Assembly (NCBI GenBank): GCA_041725895.1
Contig: JBGRQA010000017.1
Location: forward strand, 57,362 to 121,361
DNA from: JBGRQA01 sp041725895
GTDB taxonomy: Bacteria; Bacteroidota; Bacteroidia; Bacteroidales; Marinifilaceae
Direction: 5' to 3'
DNA length: 64,000 nucleotides
Shown: in pieces, positions 39,637 through 49,709 of the stretch
How positions within the stretch are numbered: position 1 is the stretch's first letter
Layout of the letters: the number at the start of each line of letters is the position of its first letter
Program-made: the position numbers and the translations under genes
Notes under the pieces: model-generated
The model's database searches: none
What the model saw: only the letters and a program-made list of their open reading frames with translations
Told to the model about the DNA's origin: nothing

Positions 39637-42333
39637 ATGATTTTGAACACACACACACTAACGAAAAATTTCCTGCTTGGCTGTATGGTTGTTTGTATGC
39701 TTGGGGGAGCATCCAATCAGGTCAATGCTATGGAAAGAAGTCCGGAAGCTCCTGAAACCGGCATTTTTAATTTCTGGAAAAAGAAGAAAAAGGCAGAGGT
39801 TAAAGAGGAAACCAAAAAGGAGAAGAAAAAGGATGATCTGAAAGCTTATGATGAAATCATTACTTCAGAGGCTGTAAGTCACAAGGGAGTAATAGATGTA
39901 CATCGGGTAGGCAAAGATTATTTCTTTGAAATTCCTAAAAAGTTGCTGGGGAGAGATTTTTTAGTGGTGAATAAAGCCTCTAAAGTTTCTTCCGAAATCA
40001 ATCAGAGTGGCTTCAATAAAGGAATGAACTATCAGAATTTGATGATTCGTTTCGAAGCAGATACGATTCTTAAGAAAATTTGGGTGAGAACTTACCATCC
40101 TTTCTATGAGGGAAAAGAGGGAGACGCAATTACCCAGTCTGTAAAAGATAATTACATCGCTTCCATCCGCGAAAGCTTTGATATGAAGACCTTAAGTAAG
40201 GATTCCACTGCTTACGTTTTCAAAGTAAATAAGGTATTCGATGGTTCTGAAAAAAGTTTGAACGATCTGTTTGGAAGCTTAGGCTTGCCTGTATCAGCGG
40301 TTTCAAGTTTGTCCAAGATTGTTAAGGCCAAGAGTTTCCCTGAAAATGTGGTAATGAAGTCTTTGTTGACAACTAAGGCTGAAGGGATTACTGTTAGTAT
40401 TGAGGTGACTACCAATATTGTACTGCTGGATGAAAAACCAATGAAACCAAGGTTTGCCGATCCAAGAGTGGGGTATTTTACCACGAAGCATTTCTATTTT
40501 ACCGATGCACAGCATGAATTGGAAGCCAGAAAGTTGGTCAACCGCTGGAGAATGGAGCCGAAGGAGGAAGATGTTGAGAAATATCTTGCAGGAGAACTTG
40601 TTGAGCCGAAAAAACCGATTGTTTACTATATCGATCCGTCCACTCCGCATCAATGGCGTCAGGCAATAAAAGATGGTGTTGAGGACTGGCAGAAAGCTTT
40701 TGAGCAAGCTGGTTTCAAGAATGCTATCGTAGCCAAAGATGCACCTTTGGATGATCCTGATTTTGACGGGGATGATGTGCGTTATTCCATGATTACCTAT
40801 GCCGCTTCCGATCAGGCTAATGCTATGGGACCATCAGTGGTGGATCCACGTTCGGGTGAAATTATCGAGGCTGATGTAATTTGGTGGCACAATGTGTTGA
40901 CTACCCTTCATTCCTGGATCCGGGTTCAAACGGGGGTAATTGATCCGAAGGCCCGTTCCAATAAATTTAGTGATGAGCACATGGCCCACGCCATTCGTTT
41001 TGTTTCGTCGCATGAAATTGGTCACACCCTTGGTTTGATGCACAATATGGCGGCTTCTGCTGCTTATCCTGTAGATTCTTTGCGGTCTAAATCTTTTACC
41101 GATCGAATGGGAGGGACAGCTCCATCCATTATGGATTATGCTCGTTTTAACTATGTAGCTCAACCTGGTGATGGGGTTACCAACATTACTCCGCAAATTG
41201 GTATTTACGACAAATATGCCATTGCATGGGCTTATCGTTGGACCAATACAGCTACTCCATGGGAAGAATTGGCTACCACCAAAGAATGGATTCGCAAGCA
41301 TGAAAACGATCCTTTGTATCGTTACGGGGAGCAGCAGAGTCGTGAAAAAATGATCGACCCTTCCGCACAAAGTGAAGATTTAGGAGACAATTCCATGAAG
41401 GCAAGTCGCTATGGCTTGATGAATCTTAAGCGTCTGGTTCCTCAGGTTGAGGAATGGGCCTGTGAAGAGGGAGAATCCTACGAGCGTGCCGGTAAAATGA
41501 TGATGGGTATTATTGGACAATGGTATACCTATGCCAATCACGTAATGACCAATGTTGGTGGAGTGTATTTGGATTATCCCGTTTACGGAGAAAAGAATGA
41601 TGCTTACACGCATGTTGAGAAGGCGAAACAAAAGGATGCGATTAAATATTTGATTGATGAAGTATTCAACGTACCGGTTTGGTTATTAAATGCCGAGGTC
41701 TACAAGAAAACCTACCCGATTCGTGAATCGGTGGTTGGATCTCTGGAATTTGCGCCTACAACTTTATTCCGCGATTTGCACTCCATCTTGTTCTATTCCC
41801 TGTTCAGTAACGATCGAATCTTGAGAATGCAGCAGAACGAAGCAGAAAACGGAGCAAAAGCCTATTCCGCTACCGAAATGATGCGTGACGTACACAACGG
41901 GGTATTTGCCAAAACAATTCAATATAAGAAATTGGATGTATATACCCGTCAAAGTCAGAAGAACTTTGTAGATGCATTGCTCGTTTCCCTGAAAAAATCA
42001 TTGGAGAAGAGCAGTAAGAAGAAACTTCACAGTTTGAATTCATCAGGATGTTGTCCCTTGCACAGTCCTCCATTGTGTAGTTACGGACTTCAAACTGCAT
42101 TACCTCTTGATGGTCAAGTTTCAGCAGATGAGGAAGGAAGTCGTGAATTTGGAAGGAATCTGTATTACAACACGATGAACCGGGTTTCGGATGCCATATC
42201 GGTGAAGAGAGGAGAGTTGATGAGGCTGCGGAAGTTGTTGAAGTCCAGAGTTAATACCCGTGATGAGGCGACGAAGTTTCATTATCAGGATCTGTTGCTT
42301 CGCATAGATGAATCGCTAAACATAAATAACTAA
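39637..42333 (+). CDS. Secreted zinc-dependent metalloprotease (DUF5117/DUF4953 type)
   Basis: An 898-residue protein with a signal-like segment (KNFLLGCMVVCMLGGASNQVNA) followed by a lysine-rich linker (residues 45-75) and a DUF5118/DUF5117-like region. The catalytic region has HEIGHTLGLMHN (His459, His463 and the third His469 as zinc ligands, Glu460 as catalyst) and a downstream SIMDYARFNY Met-turn, typical of metzincins. It probably digests proteins in the periplasm or at the surface. SusC and SusD genes follow, pointing to uptake of the resulting peptides. ATG 39637 is preferred to the upstream 39598 because the latter adds only polar residues before the signal. Confidence 0.85.
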   Translation: MILNTHTLTKNFLLGCMVVCMLGGASNQVNAMERSPEAPETGIFNFWKKKKKAEVKEETKKEKKKDDLKAYDEIITSEAVSHKGVIDVHRVGKDYFFEIPKKLLGRDFLVVNKASKVSSEINQSGFNKGMNYQNLMIRFEADTILKKIWVRTYHPFYEGKEGDAITQSVKDNYIASIRESFDMKTLSKDSTAYVFKVNKVFDGSEKSLNDLFGSLGLPVSAVSSLSKIVKAKSFPENVVMKSLLTTKAEGITVSIEVTTNIVLLDEKPMKPRFADPRVGYFTTKHFYFTDAQHELEARKLVNRWRMEPKEEDVEKYLAGELVEPKKPIVYYIDPSTPHQWRQAIKDGVEDWQKAFEQAGFKNAIVAKDAPLDDPDFDGDDVRYSMITYAASDQANAMGPSVVDPRSGEIIEADVIWWHNVLTTLHSWIRVQTGVIDPKARSNKFSDEHMAHAIRFVSSHEIGHTLGLMHNMAASAAYPVDSLRSKSFTDRMGGTAPSIMDYARFNYVAQPGDGVTNITPQIGIYDKYAIAWAYRWTNTATPWEELATTKEWIRKHENDPLYRYGEQQSREKMIDPSAQSEDLGDNSMKASRYGLMNLKRLVPQVEEWACEEGESYERAGKMMMGIIGQWYTYANHVMTNVGGVYLDYPVYGEKNDAYTHVEKAKQKDAIKYLIDEVFNVPVWLLNAEVYKKTYPIRESVVGSLEFAPTTLFRDLHSILFYSLFSNDRILRMQQNEAENGAKAYSATEMMRDVHNGVFAKTIQYKKLDVYTRQSQKNFVDALLVSLKKSLEKSSKKKLHSLNSSGCCPLHSPPLCSYGLQTALPLDGQVSADEEGSREFGRNLYYNTMNRVSDAISVKRGELMRLRKLLKSRVNTRDEATKFHYQDLLLRIDESLNINN

Positions 42334-42341
42334 AGTACTGA

Positions 42342-42376
42342 CAGACTGGGAGAAATTTCTCCTAGTCTGCTTTTTT
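42342..42376 (+). terminator. Terminator between metalloprotease and susC
   Basis: CAGACTGGGAGAAA/TTTCTCCTAGTCTG, 14 bp with one G-T pair and no extra loop beyond the hairpin turn, followed by CTTTTTT. It may give different transcript levels of protease and SusCD. Confidence 0.75.
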
Positions 42377-42421
42377 GATTTATACCACTAGATTAATTTT
42401 AACGCCAAATTTTTAAAATTT

Positions 42422-45400
42422 ATGAAAAGATTACTAACCGTGCTTTTGTGTTTGTTGCCAGTTTTTGCCTGGTCGCAGAATACAAGAGTGATTAAAGGAA
42501 AAGTACTGTCCGCCGCAGATGGAGAGTCCCTTATCGGTGCATCTGTTTACATCGATAAGTCAACCATTGGGGCTGAGTCGGGAATAAAAGGGGTGATTGA
42601 GAATATGACTCTTGGAACCATTACTGACCTGGACGGGAAATTTTCTTTTGAAGTGCCTAAGGGTTTAAAAACCATTATGTGTAGCTTTTTGGGTTTCGAA
42701 GCTCAAAGCGTAAATATTCAGGGAAAAGATTTTGTTACCATTAAATTGGGCGAAAGTACCAGCTCATTGGGAGAGGTGGTTGTAACCGGTTACCAGAAGA
42801 TTGAGAAACGTAAAGTTACCTCTGCAGTGGTGAAGGTAAATGCCGATAACATCCGTCAGGCAGGAATTGCCAGTGTGGACCACATGTTGAGCGGTCAGCT
42901 TGCCGGTGTAACTACTATGCCAACAAGTGGAGCACCCGGGGCACCTGCTAAAATCCGTATTCGTGGTACCGCCTCTCTTTCAGGAACTCAGGATCCTCTT
43001 TGGGTTGTGGATGGTGTTCCTTTGGATGGCAACGATTTGCCAAACTTTAATGACAAGGACAATATTGACCAATTGTACAACTCTTCCATAGCCGGTTTAA
43101 ATCCTCAGGATATTGCCAATATTACTATTTTGAAGGATGCTGCTGCGACTGCTATTTATGGAGCCCGTGCTGCCAATGGTGTAATTGTGATTGCCACAAA
43201 AAAGGGGAGGAAGGGAAAAATGAATGTATCTTTCACCAGTAATACTTCCTTTACTTCCCGACCTGATTTGAGTAAGCTGAACCTGATGAATTCCAACCAA
43301 AAAGTTGATTTGGAATTAGCTCTTGCTGCTCGTCAGGATCTGGAGCATCGTACTGGGAAAGGTGGTGTTGCAAGAATCCTGGATCAATACGGCCAGCTGA
43401 ATGCCTATAGAAACAATGGTTTTGAAGGGATTTCTGCAGAAGCTCAGGCGGATATCAATGCTTTGCGAGCAGTGAATACCAACTGGGAAAAGGAATTGTA
43501 TCAAACTGCCGTGAACCAGGATCACAGTTTGAGTATCTCAGGAGGAAATGATTTTGCTACTTACTACTTTTCTGCAGGGTACCACAAGGAGAAGGGAACT
43601 ACAATTGGAACCGGTTTGGATCGATACAATGTAACATTGAAAACAAATTTCCAGTTGAGAGAGAATTTGAAATTTGGAGTTTCCATGTTTGCTTCTCAAA
43701 GAGAGAATAAGTCCTACCTTACCGGAACCGATTTGTTTACAAATCCTACGAACTATACACGTACTGTAAATCCTTACCAAAAAGTTCGTGATGAGAAAGG
43801 ACAATATGTATACGACCAGGAAGTGAATGGTTATTCCGATGCCTACATCCCATTCAATATTATTGAGGAACGGGAGGGGACTTCTCATATCATGAAGAAC
43901 CGGAATCTGAACATGAATTTTGATCTGGACTGGAAGTTGACCAATGAATTGAATCTGCGTTCTCAATTGGGAATCCAGTCGGATAATAGCAATACCGTTA
44001 AGGAAGCTCAGGAAAATACTTACTATGCCCGTAAGGAAATTGCCAAATCGCTTCGTTACAATCCTGACAGCAAACAGCGAGAGCCATTTTTACCAGCAGG
44101 TGGTATTCTTCGCAACTGGGATAATGAGAATTTCTCCTACAACCTGAAAACCATGGTGGAGTACAGCAAGACTCTGGCTGATATTCACGAAGTGGATGTG
44201 ATGGTTGGTAACGAGTTACGTGAAACCGAGAACCGTCGCAACTATTCTGCTGCCTACGGATGGTATGCCAATGGTATGATCGATAGTCCGGTGATTTTCC
44301 CAAAGGAGAGTGATGCCAATATCGAAATGGATCTATTCAACAGATCCTATGTAAAGAACCGTTACGTATCATTTTTTGGAACCGCTTCCTATACTTACAA
44401 TAGAAAGTACACCCTTTTTGGTAGCGTGAGATACGATGGATCGAACCTGTTTGGAACCGATCCGGAATACAAATATATGCCATTGTGGGCCTTTAGTGGT
44501 GCCTGGAGAGCTTCGGAAGAGGATATTCTGAAAAACATTGAGTGGTTAAGCAACTTGAAATTCCGTGCATCTTACGGTTTGCAAGGGAACATCGACAGGG
44601 ATACTTATCCTGTAATCGTAGGGAAGTATAAGCAATCTTCCATTTTGCCCGGTTACGAGGAGCGTTCCATTGAGGTGCTTTCTCCTCCAAATGCCAAATT
44701 GCGTTGGGAGAAAACTCGTACCTACAACTTTGGTGGTGATTTGGCGCTGTTCCGTCATGCCGTACGTTTGAGTTTTGATTACTACGATCGTAATAGTACC
44801 GACCTGATTGGTATGAAGGCCATCCCATTGGAAAATGGATTTGAATTTACCAATGTCAACTGGGCCGAGGTGTCTAACAAAGGTTGGGAGATGAGTATTG
44901 CGACTCGAAACATCAAGACCGACAATTTTGAGTGGAACACCAATTTCAATATCGCTCACAATAAGAACCGTGTAGAAAAGGTTGAGGTATCCGACAGTCA
45001 ATTGACTCCTTCATTGGAGGGGTATCCTGTAAATGCTGTTTTTGTCATTAAGACTGCAGGGATGGACGAGAATGGTTATCCTCTTTTCTGGAAAGACGGA
45101 GAGAAGGTTAATGGACAAGAGTTTTTTAAGCTGTATGATGCCTGGGCAGATTTCTACCCTGGTTATATGAGTGAATCGAAACTGACCAACGAAGACATTC
45201 GTGGCCTGTTTAGCTATGCCGGAGATGCCGATCCCAAATACAGTGGAGGAATTATCAATACCTTCAAGTATAAGAATTTTGACCTGGCGGTATCCTGTAA
45301 TTTCAACCTGGGGATGAAGCGTCTTGCCACTCCTAAATATCACATTACCAACTATGATCGTGGTTTGAATGGCACTACGGATCTGCTGGATGTGATTAAC

Positions 45401-45754
45401 GGGGATAAGAAAAACTATCCGAATCTAATGGGACCTCAATCAGGAGAAGGAAATTATTGGATGGAGTATGCCTGGAACTATTTGAAGGATCCGGTGAATT
45501 CCTACCGTTACCTGGATATCTGGTTGAAGGAAGTGAACTATATGAGGATAAGTAGTATTCGTTTGGGGTACAGCTTGCCTCAGTCATTAACTCAGAAAGT
45601 CAATCTGAAATCCGTTCGATTTAGTTTCGAAGCCCGCAATCCATTTGTTATTTCCAGTGATTATGACGGATATTTTGATCCTGAATCTTATGGAAACATT
45701 TATGCACAGCCACAACCTAAATCTTACACCCTTGGTTTGAATGTAACTTTCTAA
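42422..45754 (+). CDS. SusC/RagA-family TonB-linked outer membrane transporter
   Basis: A 1110-residue outer membrane transporter. A signal peptide (KRLLTVLLCLLPVFAWSQ) is followed by a carboxypeptidase-like domain (residues 24-110, with an insert near IGAESGIKGVIENM), a TonB box-like region and plug (EVVVTGYQKIEKRKVTSAV; IRIRGTASLSGTQDPLWVVDGVPLDG; GLNPQDIANITILKDAAATAIYGARAANGVIVI), and a beta barrel ending LGLNVTF. With the SusD gene 11 bases downstream it forms a transporter pair. The adjacent protease suggests peptides rather than glycans as cargo; no glycoside hydrolase is present nearby. Confidence 0.93.
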   Translation: MKRLLTVLLCLLPVFAWSQNTRVIKGKVLSAADGESLIGASVYIDKSTIGAESGIKGVIENMTLGTITDLDGKFSFEVPKGLKTIMCSFLGFEAQSVNIQGKDFVTIKLGESTSSLGEVVVTGYQKIEKRKVTSAVVKVNADNIRQAGIASVDHMLSGQLAGVTTMPTSGAPGAPAKIRIRGTASLSGTQDPLWVVDGVPLDGNDLPNFNDKDNIDQLYNSSIAGLNPQDIANITILKDAAATAIYGARAANGVIVIATKKGRKGKMNVSFTSNTSFTSRPDLSKLNLMNSNQKVDLELALAARQDLEHRTGKGGVARILDQYGQLNAYRNNGFEGISAEAQADINALRAVNTNWEKELYQTAVNQDHSLSISGGNDFATYYFSAGYHKEKGTTIGTGLDRYNVTLKTNFQLRENLKFGVSMFASQRENKSYLTGTDLFTNPTNYTRTVNPYQKVRDEKGQYVYDQEVNGYSDAYIPFNIIEEREGTSHIMKNRNLNMNFDLDWKLTNELNLRSQLGIQSDNSNTVKEAQENTYYARKEIAKSLRYNPDSKQREPFLPAGGILRNWDNENFSYNLKTMVEYSKTLADIHEVDVMVGNELRETENRRNYSAAYGWYANGMIDSPVIFPKESDANIEMDLFNRSYVKNRYVSFFGTASYTYNRKYTLFGSVRYDGSNLFGTDPEYKYMPLWAFSGAWRASEEDILKNIEWLSNLKFRASYGLQGNIDRDTYPVIVGKYKQSSILPGYEERSIEVLSPPNAKLRWEKTRTYNFGGDLALFRHAVRLSFDYYDRNSTDLIGMKAIPLENGFEFTNVNWAEVSNKGWEMSIATRNIKTDNFEWNTNFNIAHNKNRVEKVEVSDSQLTPSLEGYPVNAVFVIKTAGMDENGYPLFWKDGEKVNGQEFFKLYDAWADFYPGYMSESKLTNEDIRGLFSYAGDADPKYSGGIINTFKYKNFDLAVSCNFNLGMKRLATPKYHITNYDRGLNGTTDLLDVINGDKKNYPNLMGPQSGEGNYWMEYAWNYLKDPVNSYRYLDIWLKEVNYMRISSIRLGYSLPQSLTQKVNLKSVRFSFEARNPFVISSDYDGYFDPESYGNIYAQPQPKSYTLGLNVTF

Positions 45755-45765
45755 ATTGTTTAATT

Positions 45766-47103
45766 ATGAAGAAATTAACGAGTTTTATATATATATTGTT
45801 GTCGGTGTTGTTGTTAACTTCATGTGATGAATATCTGGATGTAAAGCCGCAGGATAAGGTGATTCCGGAAACATTGGATGAATTTAGGGGGCTTTTGACC
45901 CGGGCCTATGAGAAAGTTCCTTCAGACAAAGCCAAAATGTTGGTGAGATCCGATGAGGTGAAGTTTAATATGAATGCCATGTTGAATGACATTTCCCGGT
46001 TCAAGGATATTTTTCTTTGGAAGGATGAAACCCCTGATAAGGCTACTATGTCTTTTGACTGGGAAGGTTACTATAAGGTGATTTTCTATGCAAATGATGT
46101 AATTGAAGAGGGGGTACACGCTACCGGAGGTTCACCTGAAGAGGTAGACCAGCTGGTAGGAGAGGCCTATCTGTTGCGTGCTCTTATGCACTTTGATCTT
46201 GTAAATCAATATGCCAAACATTTCGATGCTGCTACTGCCGGAACTGATAGAGGTGTGCCTGTAGCTACTAGCATCGATCTTGAAAAGGTATATGAACCCT
46301 CAACCGTTTCTAAGGTTTATGAGCTAATTCAGAGTGATTTGGAAATGGGTTTGGATTTGATAAACATTGAGTCTCAGGAATTGGGAAAGAACTACCGATT
46401 CAGTGTGCAGGCAGCTTATGCAATGCAAGCACGTGTTCACCTGTATATGGGGGATTGGAAAAATGCACAGAAATTGGCCTTGCAAGTTTTGGAAAAGAAC
46501 AGCAAGCTTGAAGATTTGAACTCTGCTGATTGCAAATTGCCAAACTCTTTCGATTCTCAGGAAAGCATTTTGGCTCTGGAAGAAGGGGTGAATTCTCAGG
46601 TCATTAAAACCGTACATGTGTCTGATGAATTGGTTGCTGCTTACGATAAGGACCAGGATCTTCGATTTGCGAAGTACTACCAGGATAATGGTGGAGATTA
46701 CGTGGTGTTAAAAGGTGGTGATGACAGCTATCGTTGTACCTTCCGTACCGCAGAGATGTATCTTATTGTAGCTGAAACTGCCGCTCGTTTGAAGGATCTG
46801 GATAAAGCTCAGGACTATCTAAACAGGTTAAAGGCAAAACGTTTGACACCTGATTTTTATGCACAGGAGGTTACCCGTGTGGCTGGTCTGAAGCAACCTG
46901 CTCTTGTAGCGGAGATCATGCAGGAGCGTTTTCGAGAATTGGCTTTTGAGGGCCACCGCTGGTTTGATTTGCGTAGAACAACTCAGCCTGAAATTGTACA
47001 TACTTTTGGTAGCGAAACAGCTACTCTAAAAAAGGGTGATCCTCGTTATACAATCCGCTATCCTCAGGAAGCGATTGATAACAATCCCAATTTGAACAAT
47101 TAA
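45766..47103 (+). CDS. SusD/RagB-family nutrient-binding lipoprotein
   Basis: A 445-residue lipoprotein with lipobox LLLTSC (Cys20) and the SusD start DEYLDVKPQDKVIPETLDEF. TPR-like helices typical of SusD follow (GEAYLLRALMHFDLVNQYAKHF), and the C-terminal signature AEIMQERFRELAFEGHRWFDLRRT is present. It caps the SusC barrel on the cell surface and binds the imported ligand. Only 11 bases separate it from susC. A terminator at 47140 ends the unit before the response regulator gene. Confidence 0.93.
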   Translation: MKKLTSFIYILLSVLLLTSCDEYLDVKPQDKVIPETLDEFRGLLTRAYEKVPSDKAKMLVRSDEVKFNMNAMLNDISRFKDIFLWKDETPDKATMSFDWEGYYKVIFYANDVIEEGVHATGGSPEEVDQLVGEAYLLRALMHFDLVNQYAKHFDAATAGTDRGVPVATSIDLEKVYEPSTVSKVYELIQSDLEMGLDLINIESQELGKNYRFSVQAAYAMQARVHLYMGDWKNAQKLALQVLEKNSKLEDLNSADCKLPNSFDSQESILALEEGVNSQVIKTVHVSDELVAAYDKDQDLRFAKYYQDNGGDYVVLKGGDDSYRCTFRTAEMYLIVAETAARLKDLDKAQDYLNRLKAKRLTPDFYAQEVTRVAGLKQPALVAEIMQERFRELAFEGHRWFDLRRTTQPEIVHTFGSETATLKKGDPRYTIRYPQEAIDNNPNLNN

Positions 47104-47139
47104 TTTAATCAGTTTTGTTCATTCATATCTGAATCCAGT

Positions 47140-47177
47140 AGCCCCCGGAGTTTTGCTTCGGGGGCTTTCTGTTTTTT
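47140..47177 (+). terminator. Terminator of susCD
   Basis: AGCCCCCG/CGGGGGCT stem, with inner pairing, followed by TTTCTGTTTTTTT, 36 bases after the susD stop. Confidence 0.85.
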
Positions 47178-47244
47178 TAATGATTTGTAACAGTAAACAA
47201 TCACATAGAGAAAGAGAATTCTTTACTATTTTCGTATTCTTAAA

Positions 47245-48024
47245 ATGGAGATAAAAATGGATGTAGTAATTGTAGAGGATGAGAAATGGGCCGCTCGTGA
47301 ATTGGAGAAGACTCTTATGAAGTTACGCCCTGATAATATCCGGGTTGTAGCGAAATTGGAAAATGTGTCGGAAAGTGTGGAATGGTTTGGCAAACACACT
47401 GCTGATCTCGTTTTTATGGATGTGCATTTGGGAGATGGGAACAGCTTCTCCATTTTTGAGAAGGTAAACCTGAATATACCAATCATTTTTACCACTGCAT
47501 TTGATCAATATGCCTTGCAGGCATTTAAGGCCAATTCGGTTGATTACTTATTAAAGCCTGTAGATACGGATGATTTGGAACTTGCGCTTCAAAAATACGA
47601 GCGTATCTATCAATCCGGGGTGAAAGAATTTGATTACCGCATACTTCAGGAGTCGCTGCATCAAACCCCAAAGGAAAAATACCAGGAAAGGTTTATGGTT
47701 TCAGCCGGGGAACGGATTAGATCCATCGGCTTGGAAGAGGTTGCCTACTTTATGGCTGAAGGGAAATCACTTTATCTATTCACCAGGGAGGGAAATCGAT
47801 TTTTGATGGAGGGCAATTTGACTGCATTGGAGGAGCGATTGGATCCTAAATATTTTTTCCGGATCAATCGGAAATTTAGTGTTAGCTTTTCCGCTATTGT
47901 GGATATGCTTTACTATTCGAAGTCGCGCATAAAGGTAAACCTGCATCCGGCACCTCCTGAAGCTACGGAAGCTATCGTAAGCCAGGATCGGTGTAATGAT
48001 TTCAAGAAATGGTTGAATCAATAA
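47245..48024 (+). CDS. LytTR-family response regulator
   Basis: A 259-residue two-component regulator. The receiver domain has DVVIVEDE acidic residues, phospho-acceptor Asp59 in LVFMDVHLGDG, TTAF and KPV (Lys). The C-terminal LytTR DNA-binding domain covers about residues 150-257 (FMVSAGERIRSIGLEEVAYFMAEGK; FFRINRKFSVSFSAI). LytS-type kinases are its usual partners, and the kinase at 36986 is the nearest candidate, on the same strand with the protease and SusCD genes between them. An alternative start at ATG 47257 has GGAG eight bases upstream and is equally possible. Confidence 0.9.
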   Translation: MEIKMDVVIVEDEKWAARELEKTLMKLRPDNIRVVAKLENVSESVEWFGKHTADLVFMDVHLGDGNSFSIFEKVNLNIPIIFTTAFDQYALQAFKANSVDYLLKPVDTDDLELALQKYERIYQSGVKEFDYRILQESLHQTPKEKYQERFMVSAGERIRSIGLEEVAYFMAEGKSLYLFTREGNRFLMEGNLTALEERLDPKYFFRINRKFSVSFSAIVDMLYYSKSRIKVNLHPAPPEATEAIVSQDRCNDFKKWLNQ

Positions 48025-48061
48025 AAAAGCCCCTCAATGCACGACATTGAGGGGCTTTTTT
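48024..48061. terminator. Bidirectional terminator after the LytTR regulator
   Basis: Stem AAAAAAGCCCCTCAATG/CATTGAGGGGCTTTTTT with loop CACGA, immediately after the regulator stop and 15 bases from the convergent gene end at 48076. Confidence 0.93.
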
Positions 48062-48075
48062 ATTGATATTGTTGT

Positions 48076-49137
48076 TTACTTCAAACTTACATTTCCGTAT
48101 TTGCTGTAAATTTTAACTCTGGATCGGGGTGTCTCCGAAGGTCCTACAATTACTTTCAGAGAGGTTTCCGAATTGTCCACTATCTTGGTAATGGTTTTGG
48201 CTTCCTCCGGGTAGCTTACGCCGCAATATTTGGTTTCCGCTTCCAGGGTGTAGGAGGCATCGGGATCAATTCCAATTTTGCTGGCTACGTACTCATTGTT
48301 GATGCTGACACTTTCAAAATCCTTAGGAATATAGTCGATTTTACAATTTCCGTATCGCAGGGCTAATTCCAGCCTCTTGTTTACCTGGTCTATTTTAAAG
48401 TCGGAGTATTGACCACTGCTTACCATGAAAACATCCGTGTTGGCAATATTGAATGAATCGTATTTGGAATCGGCAATCACAGATTGATTGTTGTCCAAAT
48501 GCAATTGAGAGAATCGGCTTACAACTACCAGACCTTTACTGGAGCCAATATTCATCTTGGAGTATTTCAATGTCAATTTACTACGATTACATTCGTTAAT
48601 GGTAGCCTTGGCATAGGCCAGATTAATTGAACTAACCGGTTTTTCTTCCGGGTAGAGGAATTTATCTCCCTTTAGATTACCGTAGCTCAGGTTGATCTTT
48701 GTCTTGGCTCGTATGGTATTGATGTAGATATCCCCAAATTTTTGATTCAGATCCAGCTGAACATAGTCGGGCATATTCACTTTGTAATCGATGCTGAATT
48801 TCTTCCCGGTTTTAAATTTGTGCGACATTTCAGTAACCGCCTTGATATTGTTTCCCGATTTAGAGAACAGAATGTCGATGTTATTGAAAAGCGATTCTGC
48901 TTTTTCCTCGCTATAGGATTCAACGGTAATGGTTACGTCAATCACAACCGAATCAATTTCCCAGTTGTTGATATCAATACTGCCATATTTATTTTCTATG
49001 GAAAGGAGTGTGCCTTCCTGGGCCGGATAGGATTTACGGAGCTCCTTCGTGAATTTTTCAATTGCACTGGCATTCCAGCTGGTGGCCAGAAATAGAGTGA
49101 ATAGAAGTACGGAAATGTTAAATTTGAGTGCTTTCAT
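48076..49137 (-). CDS. Exported DUF4097-like adhesin/head domain protein
   Basis: A 353-residue exported protein with a signal peptide (ISVLLFTLFLATSWNASA) and beta-strand-rich repeats of the form KYGSIDI, KFGDIYI, SYGNLKG, KYSKMNI, RYGNCKI, KYGNVSL, spaced 20-50 residues apart, as in DUF4097/DUF2807-type beta-helix proteins. Function is unknown. It is the last gene of the ECF sigma operon: its start overlaps the end of the upstream putative anti-sigma gene by 20 bases. Probably periplasmic. An ATG four codons upstream (49149) is also possible. Confidence 0.65.
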   Translation of the reverse strand: MKALKFNISVLLFTLFLATSWNASAIEKFTKELRKSYPAQEGTLLSIENKYGSIDINNWEIDSVVIDVTITVESYSEEKAESLFNNIDILFSKSGNNIKAVTEMSHKFKTGKKFSIDYKVNMPDYVQLDLNQKFGDIYINTIRAKTKINLSYGNLKGDKFLYPEEKPVSSINLAYAKATINECNRSKLTLKYSKMNIGSSKGLVVVSRFSQLHLDNNQSVIADSKYDSFNIANTDVFMVSSGQYSDFKIDQVNKRLELALRYGNCKIDYIPKDFESVSINNEYVASKIGIDPDASYTLEAETKYCGVSYPEEAKTITKIVDNSETSLKVIVGPSETPRSRVKIYSKYGNVSLK

Positions 49138-49666
49138 AATTGTGTACATTTTGTTGTTTTACCTGGTACAATTGATCAATGATTTTATTCAGGATATTCG
49201 ATTTGACCTGATAATATTCGATCATTGCCTGAATTACTCTTTCATCCCCAGGATTAGCCTTTAATTCTTTTTTTAGTTGTTGGTAAAGTTGATCCATTTG
49301 TTCCAACTCTTCCGTAAAAATGGTTTGATCTTCCTCATTTTTCTTCGCTCCTAATTTTTGAATCAAATCCAATTGGGAGCTGATATTGGAGGTGTAATAC
49401 AACTCCACTTCCTGATATTCAGGAGATATATCTCCTAAATTGTATTGTTTCACCTGGAAGTGGTGCAGTTGATAGCCCCCAATTCCTGAAAGAACCACAA
49501 AAATAATGATGGCAGCTACTTTTAAAAAGAAAGTGGTGCCAAATTTTATTCGTTTTTTTCGATCCTTTTCAAGTTTATGAAGGAATCGTTCAAAGTGCTC
49601 TTCAGAAGGATTTTCCTGATTGAATAGCGCTTCGTTTTCCTTAAAAAATTTCTCTAGTTGATCCAT
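49118..49666 (-). CDS. Putative anti-sigma factor (single-pass membrane protein)
   Basis: A 182-residue protein with a cytoplasmic N-terminal part (residues 1-46, containing HFERFLHKLEKDRKKR), one membrane helix (about 47-66, FFLKVAAIIIFVVLSGIGGY) and an extracytoplasmic coiled-coil-like region rich in Glu, Gln and Lys. It lacks recognisable zinc-binding anti-sigma or FecR motifs. Its position, directly after the ECF sigma gene (43 bases) and overlapping the exported protein gene, is the main reason for the anti-sigma call. Confidence 0.6.
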   Translation of the reverse strand: MDQLEKFFKENEALFNQENPSEEHFERFLHKLEKDRKKRIKFGTTFFLKVAAIIIFVVLSGIGGYQLHHFQVKQYNLGDISPEYQEVELYYTSNISSQLDLIQKLGAKKNEEDQTIFTEELEQMDQLYQQLKKELKANPGDERVIQAMIEYYQVKSNILNKIIDQLYQVKQQNVHNYESTQI

Positions 49667-49709
49667 TTTCTTTCTATTGAAAAGTCAAAATTTTGCTAAA
49701 AGTATTGAT

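Noticed and set aside
39417..39755. 112-codon ORF over the second 21-bp array
   Set aside because: Overlaps the metalloprotease start in another frame and has a repeat-derived SLPxFSD composition. Considered a shadow.
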